A DNA stretch of 23,538 nt from UBA987 sp047620825 (GTDB taxonomy: Bacteria; Bacteroidota; Bacteroidia; NS11-12g; UBA9320): the NCBI GenBank assembly GCA_047620825.1, contig JBLHOC010000034.1, forward strand, positions 1 to 23,538, written 5' to 3'. Every line of letters starts with the position of its first letter. Within the stretch, counting starts at the first letter, position 1. The notes under the pieces are model-generated. The model saw only the letters and a list, made by a program, of their open reading frames with translations, searched no databases and had not been told where the DNA came from. Shown here one piece after another: positions 15,264 to 22,890 of this stretch. A program made the translations under genes and the position numbers.

Positions 15264-16085
15264 ATGAGAAAGAAGTTTGTAGATGTTGAGCGGATTATAG
15301 CGTCAAAAAATGAAAAGCTATTAAAGCGACTTCCAAGGTTTATCATTTCATATTTAAAAAGAATTCTTCATCAGGAAGAAATCAATCAAATAATTCACGA
15401 AAATCGGGACTTACATAATGAAGCATTCTGCAACGAGATCGTCGAGAGATTTAAGTTAAAACTTCACTCTGATGGTGCAGATAATATCCCTAAGGATGGC
15501 GGAGCAATTTTTGTTGTTAATCACCCATTAGGCGGCATGGATGCCATGGCTTTGGTATCAGAATTTACAAGATATCGAAAGGACATTAGGTTTATAGTGA
15601 ATGATATTCTGCTTACTTTGGAAAACTTAAAGGGGTTATTTGTTGGCGTAAATAAACATGGTTCGAATGTGAAGGATTCTATGAAAGATGTGGACAGGTT
15701 GTTTGCTTCTGATCATGCCATTTTTGTGTTTCCTGCCGGTTTAGTAAGTCGGAAAATTGGAGATGATGTGATTGACTTGGACTGGAAAAAGGCCTTTGTA
15801 ACTCAAGCAGTGAAGTATAATAAATCTGTTATACCGGTCTACTTAGAAGGCGAATTGAGTCCATTTTTTTATCGGCTCTCCAAAATTCGTCAATGGTTCC
15901 GCATAAAATTGAATCTGGAAATGTTGTTTCTAGTAAATGAATTATTCAAACAAAAGAATAAGACCATTCGTATTACATTTGGAAAAGCAATACCTGCAAC
16001 CAATTTCGATAAAAGCAAGACTCACCGTCAATGGGCTAGCTGGGTGAAAGGTGAGGTTTACAAATTAAAAACAATCGATGACTAA
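15264..16085 (+). CDS. PlsC-like lysophospholipid/aminolipid O-acyltransferase (GlsA/OlsF-N type)
   Basis: This 273-residue protein is of the LPLAT acyltransferase superfamily. The active-site block is VVNH87PLGGMD93AM: His and Asp are separated by five residues rather than the usual four of HX4D. The second block is FVFPAGLVSR (near residue 150-160), with FPAG in place of FPEG. These variants are, from memory, typical of the hemolysin-linked group containing the N-terminal domain of OlsF and GlsA of Bacteroides. Those enzymes add a second acyl chain in ester linkage to an N-acyl amino acid. No clear membrane helix; probably peripheral at the inner membrane. The next gene overlaps it by 8 bases and encodes the matching N-acyltransferase, which makes the aminolipid role more likely than phosphatidic acid synthesis. 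Confidence 0.8.
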   Translation: MRKKFVDVERIIASKNEKLLKRLPRFIISYLKRILHQEEINQIIHENRDLHNEAFCNEIVERFKLKLHSDGADNIPKDGGAIFVVNHPLGGMDAMALVSEFTRYRKDIRFIVNDILLTLENLKGLFVGVNKHGSNVKDSMKDVDRLFASDHAIFVFPAGLVSRKIGDDVIDLDWKKAFVTQAVKYNKSVIPVYLEGELSPFFYRLSKIRQWFRIKLNLEMLFLVNELFKQKNKTIRITFGKAIPATNFDKSKTHRQWASWVKGEVYKLKTIDD

Positions 16086-17019
16086 AAGCCTAGACTATAT
16101 TATTGATCCGGTGCCTACTGAGGTAATCAAAGCCGAATTGACTAGGGATCGGTTTGTTAGAACTACAAACAAGGGGGGGAACGAAATTTATGTTGTGAAC
16201 CATCATAACAGTCCAATGGTAATGAGAGAAATTGGACGATTACGTGAAATCACTTTTACGTCTTCAGGTGGTGGGACAGGAATGGAGGCAGACATTGATC
16301 ACTTTGATACTTCGGGAAACTGTTATGAACAACTGATTTTATGGGCGCCTGAAGCAGAAGAGATAATAGGTGGTTACCGTTATATAGATTGCTCGAAAAT
16401 AATTCACACGAAGCCACTTGAACTTTCAACTGCGCATTACTTTGATTTCTCGGAAGCATTTGTGACCAACTATCTTTCTGAGACTATAGAATTAGGCAGA
16501 AGCTGGGTACAACCTAACTTTCAGCCAAGTTCAGAATCAAGACGAGGAATTTTTGCCTTAGATAATTTGTGGGATGGGTTAGGCGCAATAACCGTCGATA
16601 ATCCGCATATCAAACATTTCTTTGGTAAGGTGACTATGTACAACAATTATAACGTTGTCGCCAGAGACGCTATCCTAGCATTTTTAAATCGCTATTTCCC
16701 GGATACACAAGGATTGGTTAAGGCTAAAACACCGTTGGTGCCTATGTCAAACTTAACACAGTTTGTTCAGGAACTTGAAGGATTGGACTTTAATGAAGCA
16801 CATAAGGTGTTAGCGAAATTCGTTCGTGCCCGGGATGAAAAAATACCTCCGCTGATTAACAATTATATGCAGCTTTCGCCAACAATGAAGGTTTTTGGGA
16901 CAGCAATAAATGATGACTTTGGCAGTGTAGAAGAAACCGGGATTCTTATTACTATCGACGATATATATCCTTCAAAAAAGGAACGTCATGTTGATACGTA
17001 CACACGGTTCAAGCCTTAA
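16078..17019 (+). CDS. GNAT/hemolysin-family N-acyltransferase (GlsB/OlsB-like)
   Basis: This 313-residue protein is of the Acetyltransf_5 (hemolysin-like, PF13444) GNAT group. Characteristic segments are GRLREITFTSSGGGTGMEADIDHFD near residue 50, LILWAPEAEEIIGGYRYI near 90, TIELGRSWVQPNFQ near 140, and FALDNLWDGLGA near 160. Relatives include OlsB, the C-terminal half of OlsF, and GlsB. They transfer a 3-hydroxyacyl group from acyl-ACP to the amino group of ornithine or glycine, the first step of aminolipid synthesis. The last 80 residues extend beyond the compact OlsB length and carry no motif I know. The 5' part contains a run of seven G (16173-16179). Its stop overlaps that of the response regulator in TTAA. 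Donor and amino-acid acceptor cannot be read from the sequence. Confidence 0.8.
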   Translation: MTKSLDYIIDPVPTEVIKAELTRDRFVRTTNKGGNEIYVVNHHNSPMVMREIGRLREITFTSSGGGTGMEADIDHFDTSGNCYEQLILWAPEAEEIIGGYRYIDCSKIIHTKPLELSTAHYFDFSEAFVTNYLSETIELGRSWVQPNFQPSSESRRGIFALDNLWDGLGAITVDNPHIKHFFGKVTMYNNYNVVARDAILAFLNRYFPDTQGLVKAKTPLVPMSNLTQFVQELEGLDFNEAHKVLAKFVRARDEKIPPLINNYMQLSPTMKVFGTAINDDFGSVEETGILITIDDIYPSKKERHVDTYTRFKP

Positions 17020-18044
17020 TAAGGGGCGTTCTTAAGTTTTTCGTATTGCGTAACCGTAATTGTGGCTTTGTCCACTTGAACCAGTCCATCCGCCTTAAAC
17101 TCCGATAACATTCTAATAGCCGATTCAACACTTGTTCCAGCAATGCCGGCCAATGTTTCTCTTGAAACAGCCATGCTAAAGGGTTTGGTCGTGTCGTCTG
17201 TATACTTGTCGGCCAATTGAACCAAAGCGCTTGCCACTCTTTTTCGGACAGAATTGTAAGCTAATTCAACAATCTTATACTGTTGGGCGAGTAAGTTATT
17301 ACTCAGTAATTTGATAAACTTAGATGCAATACTACTTTCATGTTCTACAACTTCCATGAAATCTGCTGTTGGAATTAACATGATCTGAGAAGGTTCAAGT
17401 GCCTCAGCACTTTCTGTGGTTGTTTGCTTTTGTAGCACAGACCAGTATCCAAAATAATCACCAGCTTTTAAGAGGTCTAACACCATTTCTTTACCATCGT
17501 CACTTAATCGAGTTAATTTCAATTTACCACTTAATACTTGGTAAATATTGGTTGGTGTTTCACCTTCGTGATATACAAGTTCCTTTTTGTCGTAATTCTT
17601 AATATAACAATTGGGAAACAGCTCTGCATCGGGTTTCGAAGCACTTGCTGATTTATGATGTCCGTCTTGAATAAGGTCAAATTTGCGTAATCGATTCTCA
17701 ACTGCAGTTAATAGATCCGTCTCATCAAATGGTTTAACGATATAATCATCAGCCCCAAGGCTCATACCTTTTCGTATGTCAATTTTTTCTGCTTTTGCAG
17801 TTAAAAAAATGAATGGAATGCGCATGGTTTGTGGATTTCTACTTAGCATGTGTAAAACGCCATACCCATCCAAGTTTGGCATCATGATGTCACATAAGAT
17901 CAAATCTGGTAGATCCTGCTGAGCAGTTGTTACACCAATTTTCCCATCTGCTGCTTTCAAAACAGTGTAGCCGTCCAATTCAAGGATCTCGCTTAAGTTT
18001 TCTCGAATTTCTTCGTTGTCTTCTATAACCAGTATCGTTTTCAT
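17016..18044 (-). CDS. Response regulator with Crp/Fnr-type output (REC-cNMP-HTH)
   Basis: This is a 342-residue DNA-binding response regulator. Residues 1-122 are a receiver with acidic pair E8-D9, phospho-acceptor D52 (LILCDIMMPNLDGYG), T82 and K104. Residues 150-265 are a cyclic-nucleotide-binding-type beta roll (ELVYHEGETPTNIYQVLSGKLKLTR, then GDYFGYWSVL). Residues 270-342 are a Crp-type winged helix with recognition region VSRETLAGIAGTSVESAIRML. It lacks the Fe-S Cys cluster of Fnr, and the RSAxA phosphate cassette for cAMP is not evident. Phosphorylation at D52 by the kinase encoded one base upstream is therefore the likely trigger. The arrangement condenses FixJ-like reception and FixK-like DNA binding into one chain. 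Targets are unknown; the inverted repeats in 19694-19736 are candidates. Confidence 0.92.
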   Translation of the reverse strand: MKTILVIEDNEEIRENLSEILELDGYTVLKAADGKIGVTTAQQDLPDLILCDIMMPNLDGYGVLHMLSRNPQTMRIPFIFLTAKAEKIDIRKGMSLGADDYIVKPFDETDLLTAVENRLRKFDLIQDGHHKSASASKPDAELFPNCYIKNYDKKELVYHEGETPTNIYQVLSGKLKLTRLSDDGKEMVLDLLKAGDYFGYWSVLQKQTTTESAEALEPSQIMLIPTADFMEVVEHESSIASKFIKLLSNNLLAQQYKIVELAYNSVRKRVASALVQLADKYTDDTTKPFSMAVSRETLAGIAGTSVESAIRMLSEFKADGLVQVDKATITVTQYEKLKNAPY

Positions 18045-18045
18045 T

Positions 18046-19632
18046 TTACGCTAATTTGTTTTTTAATGTAAACCCAAAGGTACTCCCTTTGTTTAATTCA
18101 CTCTCAAAATATAGTTGTCCGCCAAGAAGTTCTACATATCTTTTGAAAATATGTAAACCTAAACCTGTACCCTGAACTGTGCCAGAATTAGAGGCTCGAT
18201 AGAATCGTTGGAAAAGTTGTTTTTGGTCTGCTTTACTAATACCGATGCCATCATCTACCACCAATAACTTTAGGTCTGAATTGTCTTCGGTGATGTCAAT
18301 TTGAATGTCAGCATCAGGCCCGGAATATTTAATGGCATTACTTAACAAATTTGTTAGAATATTTTGAATAATAAATCTGTCGGTCGTAATGATCGACTTG
18401 ATTAGATTATGATTTAGTCGTATGTTTTGTCCTGGTTTCTTAAGAAGTTGCATGTCTTCTTTCACCTCCGATACGCAGTCTAAAATGTCGAACGGTTCTA
18501 TTTCAGAATGAATATTGTCATTTTCAAGTTTTTCTAAACTTAGAAAATCATTTAAAATCATGGTTAGATTTTTGACATTGTTCTGTATCCGACTTGTGTG
18601 CCGTTTTATTTTGTCAAGTTGCTCGACTTCAATGTATTTGTTGATTAAAGAGGCAGAGCTAAGTATTGTGCTTAATGGTGTTCTAAATTCATGCGAAGCC
18701 ATGCTCACGAATTTGGATTTCATTTCGTTCAGTTCCTTCTCTTTCTGAAGAGAGTTATAAATTTCCTTTTCAGCATTCTTTTGCTGGGTTATATTACTTT
18801 CAACAAGAAGTATTCGATCAGTTTCGTCTGCATTATTTATTAAAGGGACAGCTCTTACTCTAAAGGTATTGTGGTCATGTTCCATTTCAAAAGTGGAAGG
18901 GATACCGTCAAAAACGGCTGTCAGTTTTTGTTGTACAATGTCACGTAATTCCTTTTGGATGACTTGTAAGTAGTTTTTGCCAATAAGTTCCTTAGTACCA
19001 AATCCCAAGTCCCTCAAACCTTGACCTTCGATAAACAAAAAGTTGAGTTTCTTGTCCAATACACCAATTGTTCCGTTGGGGAAATTTTTAGAAATTGTTT
19101 CATACAATTTCTGACTTTCCAAGAGTGCGATTTCTGTTCTTGCTTTTTTTGAAATTTCCTTCTCAAGTAAACTTTTAGAGTCCTCAAGTAGCTGAGTTCT
19201 TTCTAGCACAATGTGCTCCAGATTTTCAAGATGGTTTTTAACCTCATCTTGAGCCCGCCTTTCTTCAGTTAAATCATGAATAAAACCTGTAAAAAGTGTT
19301 AGATCCTCTAATATTATCTCACTAACCGCAAGTCGAAAAGGGAATGTAGTCCCATCCTTTTTTTTGCCATTAACTTCTCTCCCGGTGCCAATAATCTTTG
19401 GTTTACGGGTCTTCAAGTAGTCTGATACGTATTTGTCGTGTTGGGAGTGGTCAGGTTCTGGCATAAGCATATTTACGTTTTTGCCTATAACCTCGTCTCT
19501 ATCATATCCAAATAATTCAAGAGCGGAGTCATTTACTTCCTCAATTAAACCTCTGGAACCGATCAAAATGATACCGTCTATTGCTGTTTGAAAAACAGAC
19601 TGGAATTTAAGTAACAGTTCATCGTGCTTCAT
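18046..19632 (-). CDS. PAS-PAS sensor histidine kinase, first PAS FixL-like
   Basis: This is a 528-residue sensor kinase without membrane helices, so it is cytoplasmic. PAS1 (about 5-125) closely resembles the haem PAS of rhizobial FixL, with NMLMPEPDHSQH65DKY and IIGTGR85. H65 aligns without gaps with the haem-ligating His200, R85 with the O2-contacting Arg220, and I80, L101, V103 with Ile215, Leu236, Ile238. This alignment is from memory. A coiled coil lies at about 125-175, with a second PAS at about 175-295. The HisKA box is SMASH314EFRTPLSTI. HATPase_c motifs are NILTNLLSNAIKYSG, DDGIGIS and GTGLGLHIFK. It phosphorylates the REC-Crp regulator that begins one base after its stop. An O2 or redox-gas input is inferred, not shown; many PAS domains with similar motifs are untested. 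Confidence 0.9.
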   Translation of the reverse strand: MKHDELLLKFQSVFQTAIDGIILIGSRGLIEEVNDSALELFGYDRDEVIGKNVNMLMPEPDHSQHDKYVSDYLKTRKPKIIGTGREVNGKKKDGTTFPFRLAVSEIILEDLTLFTGFIHDLTEERRAQDEVKNHLENLEHIVLERTQLLEDSKSLLEKEISKKARTEIALLESQKLYETISKNFPNGTIGVLDKKLNFLFIEGQGLRDLGFGTKELIGKNYLQVIQKELRDIVQQKLTAVFDGIPSTFEMEHDHNTFRVRAVPLINNADETDRILLVESNITQQKNAEKEIYNSLQKEKELNEMKSKFVSMASHEFRTPLSTILSSASLINKYIEVEQLDKIKRHTSRIQNNVKNLTMILNDFLSLEKLENDNIHSEIEPFDILDCVSEVKEDMQLLKKPGQNIRLNHNLIKSIITTDRFIIQNILTNLLSNAIKYSGPDADIQIDITEDNSDLKLLVVDDGIGISKADQKQLFQRFYRASNSGTVQGTGLGLHIFKRYVELLGGQLYFESELNKGSTFGFTLKNKLA

Positions 19633-19648
19633 GCTTTTCCGTTCAAGT

Positions 19649-19656
19649 CAAAGTTA
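19649..19656 (-). promoter_or_regulatory. -7 element for the kinase-regulator operon
   Basis: On the minus strand TAACTTTG matches TAnnTTTG exactly, 16 bp before ATG 19632. No TTTG is found 17-20 bp further upstream, which may indicate an activator-dependent promoter. Confidence 0.4.
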
Positions 19657-19693
19657 AATTAATATAGCCGTTATCGTTAGATAAATATCATAA

Positions 19694-19736
19694 TTGATAC
19701 ATGATACATTGCATCAAAAGAGACAAACATTTTGTC
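19694..19736. promoter_or_regulatory. Candidate operator region between kinase and msrB
   Basis: Two symmetric elements lie between the divergent genes. The first is TTGAT (19694-19698) facing ATCAA (19713-19717), with a tandem TGATACA repeat inside its left part. The second is a perfect palindrome, GACAAA-CAT-TTTGTC (19722-19736). The half-sites TTGAT/ATCAA look Fnr-like, but their 14-base spacing is not that of an Fnr box. The REC-Crp regulator or another dimeric factor could bind here. Confidence 0.35.
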
Positions 19737-19757
19737 GATTTATATGTGTCTGTAATC

Positions 19758-19788
19758 TTTATTGCAAACTAACTGGCAGCTAGTTTCG
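19758..19788 (+). promoter_or_regulatory. Promoter for msrB-msrA
   Basis: TTTA (19758-19761), 19 bp, TAGTTTCG (19781-19788), 10 bp before ATG 19799. It is the same architecture as 15222-15252. Confidence 0.5.
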
Positions 19789-19798
19789 TTTATTAATT

Positions 19799-20839
19799 AT
19801 GAGGTTTTCAATGTATAGAACAATTATGCTAGGGCTGGCCTTGTTATTATTGGTTAATTGTCGGGGACAAGTAGGCACAATGCAAGAGCAAAATATGAAA
19901 CTAGGTAAGTTGTTAAAGGGCGATGTTGATAGTGTTATTAATAGCCTGCCTGACTTTAAGGCATGGGTAGATTCACAATCTTTTTACAATAAAGCATTTA
20001 AGGTGAACAAGCCCCAAGGACAAATTGTGCTACCCATTCAAAATAAAGATTGGGATTCTAGCCGTTTCACTTTTTTAGTTTTTGTTGGAGATTTAGACGA
20101 CCCAATTTATAAGGCTGCTTCAACGCATTACGCAAGATTAGGGGAGGAATTGGATGATTTCGGGTTACAGGTACTCATTGTTTCATCGGCAACAAAACAT
20201 TATGTTTCTAATGATTTGCTGTTTGAACATGACGACTCTAATAAAATGCTTACATCCTTAGATAATTCCGTACGTATACCGGCTGATTATGCGTCGTTTA
20301 TGAAGGACTACAATACTGATTTAACAAGTTATAGTTACGCAGTTTTATTAAATGAGAAGCAAGAAGTCATAGAAGTATGGGCCAGCAATTTGTACTCAGA
20401 TATGGCGAGCCCTTGGCAAATAAAAAGTGCATTTTTAACAGCTGTTTTTGATATCAAAGATGGATCAACATTTCGACCGTTTAACGATTTAAATGAATTT
20501 GAGAATTTCGTTATTGATCAAAAAGGTACGGAAAGGGCATATTCCGGTGAATATTTCAACCATAAGGCAGAAGGTTTGTACCAATGCAAAAGGTGTAATG
20601 CCCCGCTATATTGGAGTTCAGATAAATTCGATTCACATTGTGGTTGGCCTAGTTTCGACGATGAGATTACAGGTATGGTGACTCGGACATTAGATTCAGA
20701 CGGACGAAGAACGGAGATAACTTGCGCCACTTGCAACGGGCACTTAGGACATGTTTTTGAAGGAGAACAGTTCACAGAAAAGAATGCTAGGCATTGCGTA
20801 AATTCTGTATCAATAAAATTTAAAGCATTAGAAAAATAG
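19799..20839 (+). CDS. msrB: Lipoprotein MsrB with N-terminal redoxin-like domain
   Basis: This is a 346-residue lipoprotein (lipobox LLVNC21) that reduces methionine-R-sulfoxide in proteins of the envelope. Residues 235-343 are a full MsrB domain. It has zinc-binding C263-K-R-C266 and C309-A-T-C312, the DSHC281GWPSF loop, and catalytic C333 in ARHCVNSVSIKF. Residues 30-225 are unusual. The segment FTFLVFVGDLDDPIYKA, the following helix, SYAVLLNEKQEVIEVW and a terminal helix suggest a peroxiredoxin/thioredoxin-like fold, but this part contains no Cys beyond the lipid-anchored C21. It may therefore be a docking module rather than a reductase. msrA follows one base after the stop, and the two-component operon diverges from it. 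Confidence 0.9.
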   Translation: MRFSMYRTIMLGLALLLLVNCRGQVGTMQEQNMKLGKLLKGDVDSVINSLPDFKAWVDSQSFYNKAFKVNKPQGQIVLPIQNKDWDSSRFTFLVFVGDLDDPIYKAASTHYARLGEELDDFGLQVLIVSSATKHYVSNDLLFEHDDSNKMLTSLDNSVRIPADYASFMKDYNTDLTSYSYAVLLNEKQEVIEVWASNLYSDMASPWQIKSAFLTAVFDIKDGSTFRPFNDLNEFENFVIDQKGTERAYSGEYFNHKAEGLYQCKRCNAPLYWSSDKFDSHCGWPSFDDEITGMVTRTLDSDGRRTEITCATCNGHLGHVFEGEQFTEKNARHCVNSVSIKFKALEK

Positions 20840-20840
20840 T

Positions 20841-21497
20841 ATGAAACAAATAACCAGAAGTGTTGTTCCATTTTTGTTGCTCATGCCTTTTTTTGGATGT
20901 GCGCAAAACAATAATAATTCAAAACATAACGAAATAGAAATGACTGAGATTGGAGATTCAATCAACTATGATACTGCGACATTTGGTGCAGGTTGTTTTT
21001 GGTGTGTAGAGGCCGTTTTTCAACAAATGAAAGGCGTCGTTAGAGTTGAATCAGGATACGCAGGAGGGGCTGTGAAAAATCCAACTTATAAAGAAGTGTG
21101 CAATGGCACCACTGGCCATGCTGAGGTTGCTCGAATATGGTTTGACAGTGCCATAATTGATTATGAGACGTTGCTAGAAATATTTTGGCATTCTCATGAC
21201 CCAACTACACTAAACAGGCAAGGTGGAGACGAGGGGACACAATATCGTTCTGTGATATATTATCACAGCGAGTCGCAGCGGGAGATGGCTGAAACGAGTA
21301 AGTTAGCAACAGACTCCAGTGGTTTGTGGCCCAATCCAATCGTTACTGAAATTAGTGAAGTGCCGATTTATTATGCCGCAGAGGATTACCATCAAAATTA
21401 TTTAGATAATAATCCAAACCAGGCGTATTGTTCAGCTGTGGTTGGACCCAAGGTGCAAAAAGTTAGAAAGAGATTTAAACACTTGCTAAAAGAATAA
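20841..21497 (+). CDS. msrA: Lipoprotein peptide-methionine (S)-S-oxide reductase
   Basis: This is a 218-residue MsrA, the S-stereoisomer counterpart of the upstream MsrB. The signal peptide ends in lipobox FFGC20, followed by an Asn-rich linker, so it acts outside the cytoplasm, as its partner does. The catalytic motif is G51-C52-F-W-C55-V-E, with C52 the nucleophile. Further family segments are VESGYAGGAVKNPTYKEVCNGTTGHAEV, FWHSHDPTTLNRQGGDEGTQYRSVI and YHQNYLDNNPNQAYC. One base separates it from the msrB stop, so the two are co-transcribed. Reducing power must come from an exported thiol system, none of which is visible nearby. No terminator was found in the 45 bp to the convergent tilS. 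Confidence 0.95.
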   Translation: MKQITRSVVPFLLLMPFFGCAQNNNNSKHNEIEMTEIGDSINYDTATFGAGCFWCVEAVFQQMKGVVRVESGYAGGAVKNPTYKEVCNGTTGHAEVARIWFDSAIIDYETLLEIFWHSHDPTTLNRQGGDEGTQYRSVIYYHSESQREMAETSKLATDSSGLWPNPIVTEISEVPIYYAAEDYHQNYLDNNPNQAYCSAVVGPKVQKVRKRFKHLLKE

Positions 21498-21542
21498 TGC
21501 AAGAAACGAGCTCATACTAGTTGCTATAGAAGATTGAACAAT

Positions 21543-22874
21543 TTAATCTGTGTCAATTTGAATCATCCACAAATGACTAGTTTTTTCGTGTTCTAGTAAA
21601 TTTATCCTGTAGTCTTCAGAAAAACACAAACCTCCAACCCAGACTATTTTGCCTTTATGCGTAAAAATTGGAGTCGATGTCTTATGAGGTGCAGCTATCT
21701 TATGATCTACAAAAACATCACTTACGAGTTTTGTGCCAGTCATTCCAAACGGACGAATCCTATCCTGCGTTTGCCAACTGCGAACAGTAATATGACGATG
21801 GGTCACTCTGCTGTCAATGATACATTGACTTTTGAGTAACGGAAGCTTGATGTCTTCGGTTTGTACAGACTTTACAGAAATCCGGTGTCCTTTGAATTCA
21901 TATAAGCCAGGGCCTGATATTTCAATAGAAACCTCTTTTGGGTTTAATCGAGGTTCAACAATCCAGTATTTGCGATCCGTAGTCACTCGATATTTCGGAC
22001 TTTCGATAAATTTTCCTGTCACCTGTGATGTAGTGATGTCACGTATTTGACTGAAGTTGAAACCGCAATTGGTCAAAATTCTAGACAGCAGTATATGGGG
22101 ATGTGGAAAACTAATAACGGGTTCAAAAGGGATGTATATTAAACCGTTTTTGTGTTCTACATGACGTTGTATCACATCATCAATAAAGAAATTTAATAAT
22201 TCTGAGTATTGATTGAATTTGGTAGCATTAGAGCTGAAAATTTGCTCTGATTCTGGTTCAATTTTTAGTAATGTTGGAACAAGGTTATGTCTTAATTGGT
22301 TTCTTAAATATTTGTCTGACTGGTTACTACTATCATTGCGATATTCAAGTCCAAGGTTTGTAGCAAACAGCCGTATTTCGGACGCTTTGAAATCCAATAG
22401 AGGACGAATTATTTGATCTCTTCTCCTAGGGATTCCGACCATACCTTGTAACCCTGTACCACGAATTTGATTAATAAGGATGCTTTCAAGGTTGTCAGAT
22501 TGGTTGTGGCCAGTGGATATATAGTCAAAGTTTAACTCAGAAAGGAGCTCCGAAAACCAATCGTATCTGAGTGCTCTAGCAGTTTCTTGTATTGACGATT
22601 TACTTGCTTGCTTGATCGCCGTCGTTTCGAATTTTTTGGAATAAAATGGAATATTAAATCTCGAACAATAGGCTTTGACAAATTTTTCGTCATCGTCACT
22701 TTCATTGCCTCGTAGTTGAAAGTTACAATGTGCTACAATAATTTCAACACCAGAAGCATGAAATAGATGAGTCATAACAAGACTATCAGCACCTCCACTC
22801 ACCGCACAGATAATTCGGTCGGTTTTTTTTATGAATCCCTCGTGAAATAAGCTATGCTCGAACCTTTCTTGCAT
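21543..22874 (-). CDS. tilS: tRNA(Ile)-lysidine synthase
   Basis: The product is a 443-residue N-type ATP pyrophosphatase. It attaches lysine to C34 of tRNA-Ile(CAU), so that the anticodon reads AUA. It is essential in nearly all bacteria. The PP-loop is S26-G-G-A-D-S31 (ICAVSGGADSLV). Further family segments are ARALRYDWFSELL, the ATP/Mg segment GHNQSDNLESIL, LINQIRGTGLQGMVGIP, RPLLDFKASEIR, and YRNDSSNQSDKYLRNQLRHNLVP. In the usual HHxDDQxET motif the first Asp is Ser here (H-N-Q-S-D-N-L-E). The C-terminal TilS domain ends with WQTQDRIRPFGMTGTKLVSDVFVDHKI and KIVWVGGLCFSEDYRI. The ATG at 22874 is 23 bp from the divergent OstA-like start. Confidence 0.95.
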   Translation of the reverse strand: MQERFEHSLFHEGFIKKTDRIICAVSGGADSLVMTHLFHASGVEIIVAHCNFQLRGNESDDDEKFVKAYCSRFNIPFYSKKFETTAIKQASKSSIQETARALRYDWFSELLSELNFDYISTGHNQSDNLESILINQIRGTGLQGMVGIPRRRDQIIRPLLDFKASEIRLFATNLGLEYRNDSSNQSDKYLRNQLRHNLVPTLLKIEPESEQIFSSNATKFNQYSELLNFFIDDVIQRHVEHKNGLIYIPFEPVISFPHPHILLSRILTNCGFNFSQIRDITTSQVTGKFIESPKYRVTTDRKYWIVEPRLNPKEVSIEISGPGLYEFKGHRISVKSVQTEDIKLPLLKSQCIIDSRVTHRHITVRSWQTQDRIRPFGMTGTKLVSDVFVDHKIAAPHKTSTPIFTHKGKIVWVGGLCFSEDYRINLLEHEKTSHLWMIQIDTD

Positions 22875-22882
22875 TATTTTTG
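22875..22882 (+). promoter_or_regulatory. -7 element for the OstA-like gene
   Basis: TATTTTTG matches TAnnTTTG exactly, 15 bp before ATG 22898. No good -33 is seen inside the tilS 5' end. Confidence 0.35.
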
Positions 22883-22890
22883 TCGTGATT

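Noticed and set aside
19694..19717. Fnr box (TTGAT-N4-ATCAA)
   Set aside because: The half-sites are right but are 14 bases apart, so it is kept only as a generic symmetric element.
21498..21542. Terminator between msrA and tilS
   Set aside because: No stem of useful length and no T run were found; only isolated 6-base palindromes.
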